Positions 42,639-53,985 of a stretch of DNA of 64,000 nucleotides are shown here, in pieces (the first letter of the stretch is position 1; the number at the start of each line of letters is the position of its first letter). The DNA lies in contig JADDMT010000011.1 in assembly GCA_021401465.1 (NCBI GenBank), positions 186,001 through 250,000 of the forward strand. The letters run 5' to 3'. A program made the position numbers and the translations under genes. The notes beneath the pieces are model-generated. The model saw only the letters and a program-made list of their open reading frames with translations. It was not told the DNA's origin and made no database searches. This stretch comes from Teratosphaeria epicoccoides. Lineage: Eukaryota > Ascomycota > Dothideomycetes > Mycosphaerellales > Teratosphaeriaceae.

Positions 42639-44714
42639 ATGTCAGACGTCAACACCGCGGCCGCCCCGCCGACCAAGGAGCCATCCACCACCACTGATGC
42701 GCCCGTGCTGAGCGAGCAAGTGCCGTCAGTCACCGAGCCCGCCGCTGCGTCGGCTGAGGCGGCAACAAAGACAGAGTCCGCAGCGCCAACGGCGGCCACG
42801 GCTGCTACCGAGACCCCTGCGTCGACGACGGCACCAGCAGAGGAGAAGAAGGCGGCGGACCCCATCAGCGAGGGTCTGCTCGCATATAAGGGCCCCGGCC
42901 TTGTCAAGTACGCCCCGATTTGTTTGTTTCGACACGAAATGCGCTAATAGGTCTCCAGGTCGCTCATCCCATCAAAGAAGTACTTCTGGTTGAGTGACGC
43001 GAAACTCGCACCACAGGACTTGCACTCATACCTCCGTGGTGAGAAGCCGGAGGTCGCGCACGGCGTCGTTGCCTGGGCGAGTCAGACTGGCAAGGGTCTC
43101 CTCTTCTTCAATAAGAAGGATGACACCGACAAGACCAAGCCACAAAGTGTCCTGCCTCTCTACGAGGCTACCGAGCTCAAGAAAGCTTCGCCGCACGAGA
43201 TCACCTTCGAAATCCACGGCCACAAGCACACACTGAAGGCCGTGAACGATGCCGAGCGTGATGGCTGGTATATGTCGCTGGAGCGCGCCGTCGAGGTTGG
43301 CAAAGCTGAGAAAGAGACCACTCGCTCCAGCCAGGGCTACAAGGAGGAGATGGAGAAGCTCGGTAAGTTTCTTCCTGCGTTTGGCTCGGTCAATGCTCAA
43401 CCACTGACCGGTTCCAAAGCCAAGCCAAACACTCTCGGTGCTGGCGCTGCCGGTGCCGCCGCCGGTGCAGGTGTGGCTGGTGCTGCTGCAGGCAAGAAGA
43501 GCGTGGAGGAGCCAAAGCGTACAGACTCGGACGAACTCGCACCAGGGAAGCAGAAGAAGAGTAGGTCGACGTCCCGCGGCATCCTAGGCCGCTTCCAGCA
43601 AAAGAAGGAGGAGGCAGAGGCTAAGAAGGAGGCCAAGGAGGAGGCCAAGGAAGAGAAAAAGGCCGAAAAGGAGGAGGCCAAGGAGGAGAAGAAGGCTGAA
43701 AAGGATGCCGAGAAGCACGCCGATAAGGCAGTTGAGGCCGCGCCAGCAGTCGTTGGTGGCTCGACTCTTGATGCGCACGGCACTGGTGAGTTGCCTCTCG
43801 TTGCTAGCACTTTGGACAAGCATACTGACCTCGTTTCAGCCGATCGCGTCCTCGGTGCTCCCGTTTCAGGCGAGACTGCCACTGAAACCATCCCAACTAC
43901 CAAAGCTGAGGAGACCAAGCCGTCCAAGCGTGGTAGCATCTTTGGCCGTTTGGGCTCAAACTTCTCGGGCCTCAGGTCGCCAGCCAAGGAGAAGGATGCG
44001 AAGGAGGTGGAGCTGAAGCCAGAGGTTCCAGCCAAGGACAATGTTGTCTCTGAGACCGCTCCGCAGCTCCCAGAGCCGTCGACTGAGACTGCTATCGAGC
44101 CTCCAGTCGTCGCCGCGGGTGATGGTGCTGAGCCAAAGTCGGACAGCAAGCCTGCAGAGGCCGCCAAGGAGCCCCTTGATGCTGTCTCGCCATCAAAGGA
44201 GAGCAAGAGCTTCTTATCTGGCTTCACCAACAAGCTTCGCAACCGATCTGTTAGTCCGTCTGCCAACATGAAAGAGGCGCCAGTTGCGAAGAAGGAGGAG
44301 ACTACTGCGGTCGCTGAGCCGGAGACCAAGGCGACAGAGCCGGTCGCTGCTGCTGCGACTGAATCCAATCCAGTTGAGCCATCCGTTGCTGCAGAGCCTG
44401 CTGCGGAGAAGGCCACTGAGCCCGCCGCAGGCGCACCCAACAAGCGCGAGTCCGTATTTCAGGGCATTGGCCGGCGGGCCAGCAAAGCGTTCAAGTCGTT
44501 CAGCGGGCCTCAGAAGAAGGACAACGAGGCGTCTGCTACTACGGAGACTAAGAAGGAGGCCACAAACGAGGCTGAGGCCGCTGCGCCGGCGTCAGAGTCG
44601 TCCAAGCCGCTGGTCAACGGTGAGGGCAAGTCCGAGACCATTGGCGACGTCGTGCCAGAGGCTGTCTTGACCGGCCAACCACAGTCTAACCCGACCGTCA
44701 CCGCGTCCGCGTAA
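42639..44714 (+). CDS. PH-domain protein with long Ala/Glu/Lys-rich tail
   Basis: Exons 42639-42907 and 42959-44714 flank a 51-nt intron (GTACGC...CTCCAG) that restores GPGLVKSLIPSKKYFWLSDAKL; 674 aa. Residues 1-75 are Ala/Thr/Pro-rich and disordered. A pleckstrin-homology domain covers about 75-205, with the beta strands ending in HTLKAVNDAERDGWYMSLERAVE. It probably binds phosphoinositides or a membrane partner. The tail has a highly charged EAKEEKKAEK repeat (about 325-355) and three RGxxxRFQ/RLGS/FTNKLRNRS-like basic-Ser blocks (SRGILGRFQ, KRGSIFGRLGS, FLSGFTNKLRNRS), each probably a short amphipathic or phosphorylated module. A second possible intron (43363-43419, 57 nt) stays in frame and would remove 19 residues after EEMEKLG. 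It resembles fungal proteins annotated after fission-yeast Meu6, but orthology is unproven. Confidence 0.85.
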
Positions 44715-46578
44715 AAATCCTCGAACGAATGTTGGTGGCTGGCTGGCTGCAGTGAGTCGGGATGCCGATGACCGATAGTCCCGGCGGCGCGTTATCTCCA
44801 TGCCCGAGATTCACTTGAATGGACGAGCAATTACCGGTGCGATGCTTGAGCTTCATCAACATCGTCGTCCAAGCCAAGTCTTCATTAAACGGTTCAGACA
44901 CCGGACTGCCCGACCCCCTGAACCGGACAAGCTTCATTGCCACTAATACATTTTGTTCTGGCCAAGCACTCGAGAAGGACGAGAAAGCTTTCTGGTGACG
45001 GCGAACAGAAGGCGGATATGTCCTCCAGATCGGTATCACTCATGCGTCTGCGAGCCTGACTTCGACACGCTACCCGCTGCCCTCATTGCTGCGTTCTGCA
45101 TTGTTCATTGTGCTTGTATTGCTTTTACCACTCGGCTCTGGATGGAGAACTGTCTGGGCGCTGCACAGTGGTCGCGAATACCCCTGTTATCATCGACGGA
45201 GTGATTCTTTCGAAGATACCCGAAACTGTTGTTTCCTTGCTTTGGTTAGCGGGCTAGTTTCGTCATGGGTTTTGGGAGCGTTATGGTCTAGATAGTACTT
45301 GTGTCGTTTTGGTAATGAGGTAATACAAATGGTTTAGAGTAGGCCCACTCCCTGACGACCTGGCGATGTTGACGCCTTACTGCTAGCTTAACCGTGACTG
45401 CTGCAGGGCGGCATATCCGCAAACTAGTACACGGGAAGCTGGACCCTCACGAGTTGCGATGGGGCGTTGTTGCGAGCAGCAGAGTGGGGGGCGAGATTGA
45501 TGAGTTATGCTCGAGTATCGATCGGGCAGCAGCCAACAATCCACCAGTTCGTAAGCAGGACGACGAGTTTCCGGATTCGAGCAATGACTTGGGGCTGTCG
45601 CGTTGCTCGACCTGGAATGGATGACCTGCAGCAGCTAGAATCTTGTGAAGAGAATCTCAGTGATGGCGGGACGATGGACATGAGCTCCATCCACAACTCA
45701 TCGCGCGCTTTATGTCATGGACTCTGCCTGTGTAGAGGCTTTCCTGTGGTCTTGCCCGAGTATGGCGGTGCGAAGCGTGTCCTTGCGCTCAGCGCTGGTC
45801 AACGAATTTCACGACAACCTCAGTCTTAGTGTCCAGTCGAACACCCCGGTTAAGACGGGACCCTAGCTACGTTTGTGGCGCGGACAAGGCCGATGCACGC
45901 GTAACGTGAGATACTCTTGTCTCTCCAAATTTTCTCGGCCTTCTGGACTGTTTGGTCCTCGCGGACCTGGTGCTTGCGTTCACAGGAAAATCAGTTTCCT
46001 CAACCTCTCGCAGACGCAGGACAGGACTACCATCATCTACCAGCAGTAGGTATGATCGAGACAATCTCCCGCTCTGCCAACTCATTGCATCGAGCCTGCT
46101 TGGTCCTCCCATAGACCAAGTAAGATGCAGGCAACCGCTCTTGCAAGTGAGGAGCATCCGGCCGTACGCCGCAACTGTTGTGTGCTAATCTCTTCGCTCT
46201 TGCTCGGCTTCGCAGCTGAAGTGGCAGTAGCTAGGGAACACTGAGAAGTCCAAGGTGGCTCTTGCCTCTAGGGAAACGTTACGGCGGGGATCTGGTAAAT
46301 ATGGACGTAGCCTACCTTCTTGCTTGCACAATCTGGGCTTACATCTCTTCAATTCACCCGAATCGTGTCTTGGATTCCATTCATCCTGCATCAGTCCCAC
46401 CACTCTATCCTCATCGATCCCGCGAGCTAGTGCGGGCATTGGCTACGCCGCTATCGTTTAGCCCATCTGCTTCAACCGCGAGAGGCTTCGCTCAGAGGAA
46501 CAGCATTCTGACTAGCCTTGGCAATAAGACCTAACTTAGTCGCCACAAGGTGTTGACAGGCCTATTTGCACCCTCGAC
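44715..46578. other. Intergenic between PH-domain gene and SOD-like mucin gene
   Basis: 1.86 kb with only short, unsupported frames on both strands (up to 120 codons). It should hold the PH-domain gene 3' UTR and the promoter of the secreted protein. No repeat or RNA gene is seen. Confidence 0.5.
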
Positions 46579-48801
46579 ATGGGCCCGGTGAAGTTCAGCT
46601 CGACCTTCTTCGCAATCCTGCTGTCTACACCTTTCGCATACGGTACTGCACCTATTGCATCGGGGACCGCGCCTGGTGCGTCATTCCAGGCCAAGGGCCC
46701 ATCGCCAGGTTGCGACTCTGTGGTCAGCTCGTCGCCCGAAGGCAGCGGCTCAGTATTCACCATAAAGTGCGATAGCTTGCCCTCGAAGGGAGGTCCTTAC
46801 CGTAAGTCCCCCATGTCCCCGGTCCACTCTTGCAGCCGCTGACTGGCCTGCTCAGAGTACTTCATCGCCAATGGCACCTGTTCGGCAGCGAACGCGATGC
46901 TCGACCCGTACAACGATGGCGGCCGGAATTGTGATGCAAGCAGCCCGAGAAATTGTGCTGTCGGCGATCTATCAGGAAAGCATGGTCCCATCAACGGCAC
47001 AAGCGGACAGAGCTCGTAGGTGCAATGACACATTGGTGGAGGAAGTGGACTGACGATGCGCAGGTACCACGACAGCTATGTCTCGACCGTTTGTGGAGCT
47101 AATGCCACGGTCTGCGGCCAAAGCCTCGTCGTCAAGTACGCCAACGGCACTACATTCTCCTGTACGAACTACACCCAGGCAGCGCAAGGATCGGTCGGTG
47201 GGCCGACAACATCTCCTACCGGATCTCACATTTTGACGACAACCCGCCAGGCCACAAACATTGTTGCAGGGCCTGTTTCGACAGTCGTCGTAGCTGACAG
47301 CGGATCTTTTACCGGGATTCATGCGGCAACAACCTCAACTGTGGAGTCAACGGTCGTGACCACTGCTCCAGCATCTTGGGTCACCGTGGCTGTCCCAACC
47401 GTCGCCGTCGCTCTGCCAGGCAACAACACAACAGTCACAGTGACCACGACCGCTACAAGGAATGATACGGTCATGGCCAGCGCTACCAAGACACTGGCTC
47501 CTTCGCCGTCGAACATCACCGCAATTGCCGCGACCGCCACGACAGCAACACCTGTGAATTGGCTGATCGTAACGACACCAATGACCGATGCCGCAGGTCA
47601 GATCAGCACGTTGACTGTGACCATTCCGCCAAACAGCGTGAGCATTCCAGCCACTACTGCGTCTTCTAAGGCGTCGACCGTTTTCCTCTCGCCAAGCGTC
47701 AGCTCGTTGGGCCCCAGTACCGTGACAGTCACGTCTACTGTGGGCACATTAAATGGGGGTGCTTTCCCTTCTTCCCACGTTGTATCATCGCCATTCCTGA
47801 CCACAATCGTGTCGATCATAACGCAGTCTATCACGGCCGCGGCGAGTCAACCGGCAATGCCCGCCACTCCACAGGTGTCGACCATCAGTCAAACGGCATT
47901 AACGGTCACTCGAGTGTGCTCGACCACCAGCCAGGATGCAGCGCAGACATTGACATCTACATCGAGCCAGCCGCCCACCATGCTACAGACAAGTCAGTCT
48001 ACAGCTTCGCCTTCACTTACAACAATTACTTCAACGCCGACTGCAATTGTGCGAGTTGTTGCTACAGTCCCTATAGGTGTCACGTCGCTCATCACCTCCG
48101 TCATCTCCCAGTCTCCGGTCACACAAATCCTCACGACTACGACAGTGGTCAACAGCGTCCTCAATACGCTCATTAAGGCCGTCGCAAGCCAACCTCCTCT
48201 CATCTCCGTCAATGTTCCGGGTGCGACCGTCGAAGTTGCAGTACCAACAACCCTCCCCCTACCCGACGTGGTGACTATGGCTGCGTTCTTGAATGACCAA
48301 GGCAAGACAATCGAGACCTCAACAATCACAACCCAAACTGGCAGCGAAGACACCCAGAGTGGAACGACCTCGTTGTTGCCAGCAGTGACTTTGGATGCGA
48401 TCTTGCCCCGAACGAGCAGCGAAGAGACCGAAGGTGACGAAAGCAACCCTCAAGACGAGTCAAGTGAGCCGCAAGATGACCCGAACGACCAGCCTCAAGT
48501 TGACCCGAACGACCAGCCTCAAGATGACCCGAACGACCAGCCTCAAGTCGACCCGAACGACCAGCCTCAAGATGACCCGAACGACCAGCCTCAAGATGAA
48601 GCAAGTGACCCTGAAGACGACCCTGAAGACGACCCTGAAAACGACCCTGAAGACGACCCTGAAGACGACCCTGAAGACGACCCTGAGGATGACCAGCAAG
48701 ATGACCAGCAAGATGACCCGCAAGACGACGCGCAAGATGACCCAGGCCAGGACGACCCAAGCGACCCCGACGACGGCGGCGGCGATGGTGGAGATGCTTA
48801 G
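46579..48801 (+). CDS. Secreted mucin-like protein with a degenerate Cu/Zn-SOD-like domain
   Basis: Exons 46579-46801, 46856-47015 and 47064-48801, with introns of 54 and 48 nt (CTGAC branch site 5' of the second acceptor), give 706 aa. A signal peptide (residues 1-20, FFAILLSTPFA) is followed by a domain of about 45-168 that matches fungal surface SODs in GGPY, MLDPYNDGG, CDASSPRNCAVGDLSGKHG, INGTS and LVVKYANGTTFSCTNYT. The expected copper ligands are missing: no HxH after GGPY, Met89 where AHLDP has His, and Lys152 where the last Cu His (VVH) should be. A long Ser/Thr/Val-rich O-glycosylation-type stalk follows (to about 600). The tail has five copies of an 8-residue DDPNDQPQ-type repeat and about seven DPED units. 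There is no C-terminal hydrophobic GPI signal before the TAG. It is probably a wall or extracellular protein. Confidence 0.8.
48475..48594 (+). repeat. In-frame 24-bp minisatellite, five copies
   Basis: Five head-to-tail 24-bp units encode (D/V)DPNDQPQ. They differ mainly at the first codon (GAT or GTT/GTC). Being a multiple of three, the array can change length without breaking the frame. Confidence 0.9.
48607..48692 (+). repeat. In-frame 12-bp minisatellite, about seven copies
   Basis: Units of GACCCTGAAGAC encode DPED, one changed to DPEN. The array merges into DQQD/DPQD variants downstream. It directly follows the 24-bp array in the same acidic tail. Confidence 0.88.
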
Positions 48802-49499
48802 ACCGGCAGCAAAGACGGCAAAGGTGGTGACGACGAGCATGACTGCTGAGGAAGATCGCTGCCGTTATGCGTGCCTGTGACTGGGATGCAGCTGAGAGGA
48901 TGGAAACCTGCTGTTCGTTCGAGCTGACGCGCTCTTCGTGGCCGTCACTCCTTGCCAGGCCGCAGGTCTGGAGTGCTTGCATCTCTTGTACCTATGGTCA
49001 ACCTAGAGTATTCACTGTCGCTTCCATGGCTGACCGTCATATTCCCCCCATCAAGGGCATGATAGAAGGGGTGCGGAAACATGACAATCCGCTGCCGACG
49101 CTGATGCCTTGAGCGCATCGCACTTAGCTTGCAAATTCGCCAAAGTATTGCTTCCATCATTGCCGATTATTCTCCTGTGAAGGCGTTATGGCGCAATCTT
49201 TGCTCTAATTGTACATATGTACATATGACGATCTGTAGCCAATCGCTTTTCTATACAATGGGAGAGGGGCTAAACGTGACCTCACTCGCAGCGTCGTGCC
49301 ACGCATCAGGTCCATTCCCTTATTCCGACACCGGGCACAAGGTCTGAAGTGGCCTGAGTACAGGGATCCGCCCATCGTCCGCTGGTGTGGGGGCAGGATC
49401 CAGTTGGTCCCTTTTTGGCGAACAAATCGCTCCCACGCCGATCGTGAGCCTTCTCGCCTGCTTGTTGGCGAACGCCGGCTTCCAGCTTCTGCCATCCTT
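48802..49499. other. Intergenic, convergent 3' ends
   Basis: 698 bp between the stop of the SOD-like mucin gene (+) and the 14-3-3-like gene (-). Just after the mucin TAG the same frame stays open for 15 more codons (TGSKDGKGGDDEHDC) before TGA. No other element is seen. Confidence 0.5.
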
Positions 49500-51074
49500 C
49501 TAGGGCTTGACCTCGCGTCTCCTGGCCGAGGTCTTCGAGTTCGAATACATCACCTGTTCCCCTCCTTCTCTCTTCCTCGGGCGTTGCTCATGCCGGGACG
49601 GCTGAGAAGATCTCACGTACCCCTCTGGCGGTGTCGCCTGTCGGCTCCCTCGGCTACTCGTGCGACTAGCTTCGCTGTTCTTCCTATGCATTTCCTCCGC
49701 CTGCTCGACCTTCCGCCGCTTCTCCGCTTTGGAATCACGGCCTGAAGTTGATGTCGCGGTGGATGACTTGCGGCGTTGCCTACTTCTGCTGCTCATTCGC
49801 GAGGCCGGCGGGCTGATGGCGCCGACTGTCTGCGGGTCTGAGGCTGCGCCGGTAGAGTCCACTTCTGGGACTGTCGAGAGGCGGTCAGGAGTACGGGAGT
49901 GCTTGCGCCGGCTCTGTGCGTGTTGCGCTGTATGTGAGCTTGAAGGTTGTGGTATCCGGGTTCCTTTAGCGGCCGGTGGGCTCACGGCTATCGTCCGATC
50001 GATTCGCGGAGCTCGACTGACTTCTTGACGTGAGCCGGGCGACGTGGATCGCTGCTTGCTTGTTTGTGGGGAAGATGCTCTTCCGGAGTCGCGCTTGACA
50101 ATGCCGCCCAAGACTTGTACAAGAGCGGCAGCATCGGCGAACTCTTCGTCGTCAAGACCTTCTGCGGACGTGTACACGCTTTTGATGGTTACTCTTGCCA
50201 GTCTCCGAGCACGTTCGTAGTTTTTCTCGCATTCCCACAAGAACATAGCGTTGTCTAATGAGACGCAGAGCCGTAATGCATTGGTTGGACTCAACAAGCT
50301 ATCGGCAAGATGCTGAGCCACCCCGAAATGTTCCCTTGCCATGGGCACAAAGTTCAGAGGAGGTAACAAGAATGAGGCGGCCGCGCGCGTGGGGGAAATG
50401 TTGATCGGTGCCAGTCCAGGCGGTCTCGTAGGTGTTGTTCGAGCATCTATCGGTACGGGCGGTGGTGGTCCTGGAGGCGACGGAGTGGGTGGAGTCACTG
50501 CATGACCGGCATATGGATTAGTGATGTACGATGTTTCAGACGTCATTGATGGTGTTGGATCTCGCAAGCTAGATTTGCCTCCTCTACGCCTGCTCTCCTT
50601 TGTCTCCCGACCTTCTCGCGGTGACTTGCTTGGGGATAGATGAGTCTTCTTGCGTTCTTTCGTGCGGCCAGCTGATGACGACGAGCCTGTGCCGCCGCTT
50701 CCTGGGCTGATTGAGTTGATGGCGGGTTGATTGTGGAAAAGGCAGAACACGTGGTACAGCGAAGCTCGCAGCTTCGCAGCCATAACCCGACACTCTGGTC
50801 CTGACCCGCCATTCTGACAGAACGGAAGGATGTACACTTCCGTAATCGACAGACCCTCCCTCGCCAACCAGATAATATGATGATATAGCTGCAGTGACTT
50901 CGTATCTCTGGTGACGTCCAACTTTCGCAGTCTGCTAGCCTTAATGAGTCTTGGGTTCAGCTGTATTGACAGACCAAGCATCTGATATAGCGCTTGTGAC
51001 AGTATGTGATTCCACGGCTCTGTCTGTCGAGCAAGTCGGCCCAAGATCTTGTATTCGATCTGGGATACTGCCAT
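49500..51074 (-). CDS. Divergent 14-3-3-like protein with disordered insertions
   Basis: A single-exon protein of 524 aa. The N-terminal part (1-125) is helical, as in the first six 14-3-3 helices (ILGRLARQTEPWNHILSQALYQMLGLSI, then TKSLQLYHHIIWLAREGLS). A Ser/Arg/Pro-rich low-complexity insertion covers about 125-235. The later block LSPTNALRLCVSLDNAMFLWECEKNYERARRLARVTIKSVY...EEFADAAALVQVLGGIV resembles helices 7-9, the phosphopeptide-binding end of 14-3-3. The C-terminus (345-524) is Ser/Arg/Pro-rich, with RKHSRTP and RRKSSTATS sites. I do not see the RY pair that holds the phosphate in classical 14-3-3 proteins. It is probably a fungal 14-3-3 relative with altered binding. The family call is moderate and rests on pattern, not alignment. 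Confidence 0.65.
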   Translation of the reverse strand: MAVSQIEYKILGRLARQTEPWNHILSQALYQMLGLSIQLNPRLIKASRLRKLDVTRDTKSLQLYHHIIWLAREGLSITEVYILPFCQNGGSGPECRVMAAKLRASLYHVFCLFHNQPAINSISPGSGGTGSSSSAGRTKERKKTHLSPSKSPREGRETKESRRRGGKSSLRDPTPSMTSETSYITNPYAGHAVTPPTPSPPGPPPPVPIDARTTPTRPPGLAPINISPTRAAASFLLPPLNFVPMAREHFGVAQHLADSLLSPTNALRLCVSLDNAMFLWECEKNYERARRLARVTIKSVYTSAEGLDDEEFADAAALVQVLGGIVKRDSGRASSPQTSKQRSTSPGSRQEVSRAPRIDRTIAVSPPAAKGTRIPQPSSSHTAQHAQSRRKHSRTPDRLSTVPEVDSTGAASDPQTVGAISPPASRMSSRSRQRRKSSTATSTSGRDSKAEKRRKVEQAEEMHRKNSEASRTSSRGSRQATPPEGYVRSSQPSRHEQRPRKREGGEQVMYSNSKTSARRREVKP

Positions 51075-53766
51075 CGACTTCGCGGTCTACCGAACGCTGC
51101 TTTCCCGCGAGTTTGCCCCCGCTGTCCCATGAATTGATCTGTTACGGGTTTTCAGAGGCCGCCCTTTGTCGCCGCTGCACGTCCGCACGACTCTGATATG
51201 TCCGGAGACGGCCGAATATGTGGCGCACCGAAAGAAGATGGACGGGAGCGTGAAGGAATTATATACAATAAGCAGCCTCAATAACGACGATGTATGCCTA
51301 GACGATTGAACTGTCTGATGCGTTGCCGTCAATCGCGTGGTGAGCCAACCCAGCCCAGCACGGTCGAAGCAGAACTGCGTTCGTGCGTGTTGTGTGAAGC
51401 GCCCGAACCAGAGATCACTTCGGCGGAGCGAGTATGCGCTGAGGTGGCTGCTATTGGGTCACGGCACCCCGGTGCTTGTGCGTTGTCTCCAATGGCGTCC
51501 AGACACTTCCTATTGTTGCCGACCTCTTCGAGTGGTTGGATAGTGGCGTTGCCGTTTCGGTTTGCGTAAATGACCACTTCTCCAAGACGACGATCTCTTT
51601 CTACAGGACCGCTGACAGCTCGATTCCTGTGCGCTCGCGTGCCATTCCAATGATCAATAGAATTGTGCAGCCCAAGGATCATAGCAAGCCAGCGCTTTCG
51701 GCTCGTTGACAACAGCAACAAGATACAAACTCCGCCAACGCCGTACAGCCACCGCAACTGCCGCCCGAATTTCAATTCGCAAGAGACAGGAAGGGGAGGG
51801 AGCAAGCACAATGCCTAGATTGAAGATGGGAAATAGAGCGCGCCAATGCAATGCACGGCGGCAAGCTGCATTAGTAGCGGGTTGTGCTCTATTGACGTGG
51901 CACCAGAACAGACATCCCTGCCTGAAGAGTCTGCAATCTTGCAGACGTGCGATTTGTCGTCGAACCACGACGATGGTTGTTCACGCGGAAGATGCGTTGG
52001 CATGGAGGTCCACCGAAGTGAGCCCCTACCACGATGCCGTCATTGGCGTCAGATCTGCGCAGTAGGTGTCGACAACGGCCGTCGCTCGAAAGACAGTTTG
52101 ACTTCAACTTCGGTTCATGCATTCACTGTGCATGGCATATAGCTCCGCCGCACGGTTATGCTGGGTCCTTCGCTCTTCGGTGCTTCTGCTGTATGGAAGC
52201 TGCTCCGCGCGTCGATCCAGCCGAACCCTCACGCGGGCATGCCGTGGTCTTGACTCTTGACGCCGTCGTGCCCATTGCAACACGTGTCCTTGATCGTCAC
52301 AGTTGGCACTTGGTGATCGTAGGCGGTCACTTTGCGCTCGCAGATTCCGATGTGATGTCCATGCAATTTCGACAGTTGTGGCCTTGGCGCTGATGCTTAG
52401 CTCCTCTCCTCCTTGAACTGCCTCCTGCATCGCCCGGAAGCTGGCAAGGAGAAGCCGGCGTCAGTCTCACCCGGTGGTACACCGCAGTCTCCGGCTTGAT
52501 CATCGATGTCAAGACAATCGACGGTGCCTGGCGCAATCCTTGCTCTGGGGGCTCATTTGGGAGGCGGTGAAGAAACTCAGGCTGTTACGGCTGGCGTGGC
52601 GCCGCTCTGTGTCCGGGAGAACCATTCACCCGGCATGCATGCATGTGAGCACGTGTCGAAGCAATATACAAGACGCTATAACGCCTGAGCAGAAGCCGAG
52701 AGTCTCTCATTAATAATGTCGACAGTTGCTCCATCAACACCAAGCCCGTCGGCCCGGTCGGCCATCGAGTCGACGCCAACATGAATCTAGCACTGCAGCA
52801 CATGGGTCGACGCACATGTCGTGCCACGCGCTTCTTTCAAGCAAACCGAGCACACGAATTTGAGTGACTTTCTCCCTCAACCTGGTATCGCGTAACTCTT
52901 GCTTGAGACTTCGCTCTCGTTGCAGAAGCCGGATTTGTCATTCAGCCTTACGTCGACAAATATGTAGGTGACCATCCGTCGCTACCACCGATCCTTTTGG
53001 GTCCCACGCAAGCTGGCATAACGAAGCGCGCTTGTCGAACATACGCCGACTTGTCCTACCCCCTCAAGACCATCCGAATGGAACTCCTGCAGCACTTCAG
53101 GGTCAAGCGCATTCCTTCAGATACACCGATCGGTTCGCCAGCTGCAGAAGGAGATATCTGACTGTGTGCGACTGCAGACGAAGCAATTGGTGTCGCCATT
53201 GGCAGGTCTGTTTGTCATGCTTCTTCTCAGGTTGGTCCACCAAGCCCCGGTGATTGTGAACGATTAAGCATGGAGCTGTGCAATACCTCGCGTTATGGTC
53301 GCGCGGACTGTTGCATTGTTTGGACGTTGTGGATTGCACGCGTTGCATCGACATGAAGCTGTATAACGATTGAGATCGATTATGCCCCGAGCACAAGCCA
53401 CGGATCGTCTTGCTAGATCTCCAAGATACAAGTCACACCCAGGCACGCGTGGTATAAGATGAAGCTGCTCGCCACCATGATTGGCCTCGACAGCACTCCG
53501 CAAGTATTCAGAGCCATCAACCCAAAGCTATCATAAAGACAGGTAGGTCTCTATACCATACCAGAAACCGGTAAGACCGACAAGAATCAAGGCACGTGGA
53601 AGTTCGACCTGACGCCCTGCAGACGAGAGACACCACTCGCACCACCACACAACGGTCGCGATATCCTGCAGTTGGAACCGCTTCCTCCAGCCCCTCAAAC
53701 AGCGCCAGTAACAAACCAGCAACCCATTACTCCACCAACCACTCCAAGGCCCACCCCACCTCCGAC
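51075..53766. other. 2.7-kb gene-poor region
   Basis: This region lies between the 14-3-3-like gene promoter and the small Cys-rich gene. All frames are short (up to 160 codons), overlap each other on both strands and show no domain. No clear splice chain, repeat or RNA gene was found. Confidence 0.5.
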
Positions 53767-53985
53767 ATGTGCAAATACTACGCCCACACCCACCCTTGCG
53801 GCCACACCAAGACCGTCTTCGCCGCCTTCTGTCCCAATGCGGCCCTTGTCCAGAAACCTTGCGGGCGAGGCGACATCTGGGCCACGGTGAAGCTGGAAGC
53901 CAACTGCGCGCACTGTGAAATGGATGGCGACGCTGCTGCTTCCACACCCAAGAAGAGTGGCACGAGGAAGATGGCTCGGAGATGA
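53767..53985 (+). CDS. Small Cys/His-rich fungal protein
   Basis: A 72-aa frame starting at ATG 53767 (MCKYYAHTHPCGHTKTVFAAFCP). Cys and His are spaced C-x8-C-x-H, then C-P, C-G-R-G and CAHCE, as in a zinc-binding knuckle. Short proteins beginning MCxYYAHxxxCGH are common in Pezizomycotina, though without known function. The C-terminus is basic (KKSGTRKMARR). The frame is open upstream to 53596, but the conserved start pattern favours 53767. It may be an unspliced gene or the last exon of a longer one. Confidence 0.7.
   Translation: MCKYYAHTHPCGHTKTVFAAFCPNAALVQKPCGRGDIWATVKLEANCAHCEMDGDAAASTPKKSGTRKMARR

Noticed and set aside
43397..44443. 348-codon antisense frame across the PH-domain gene
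   Set aside because: It is a shadow of the Ala/Glu/Lys-rich tail and has no domain.
47994..48446. Antisense 150-codon frame inside the SOD-like mucin gene
   Set aside because: It is a shadow of the Thr/Val-rich sense codons; the sense strand has a signal peptide, a domain and matching introns.
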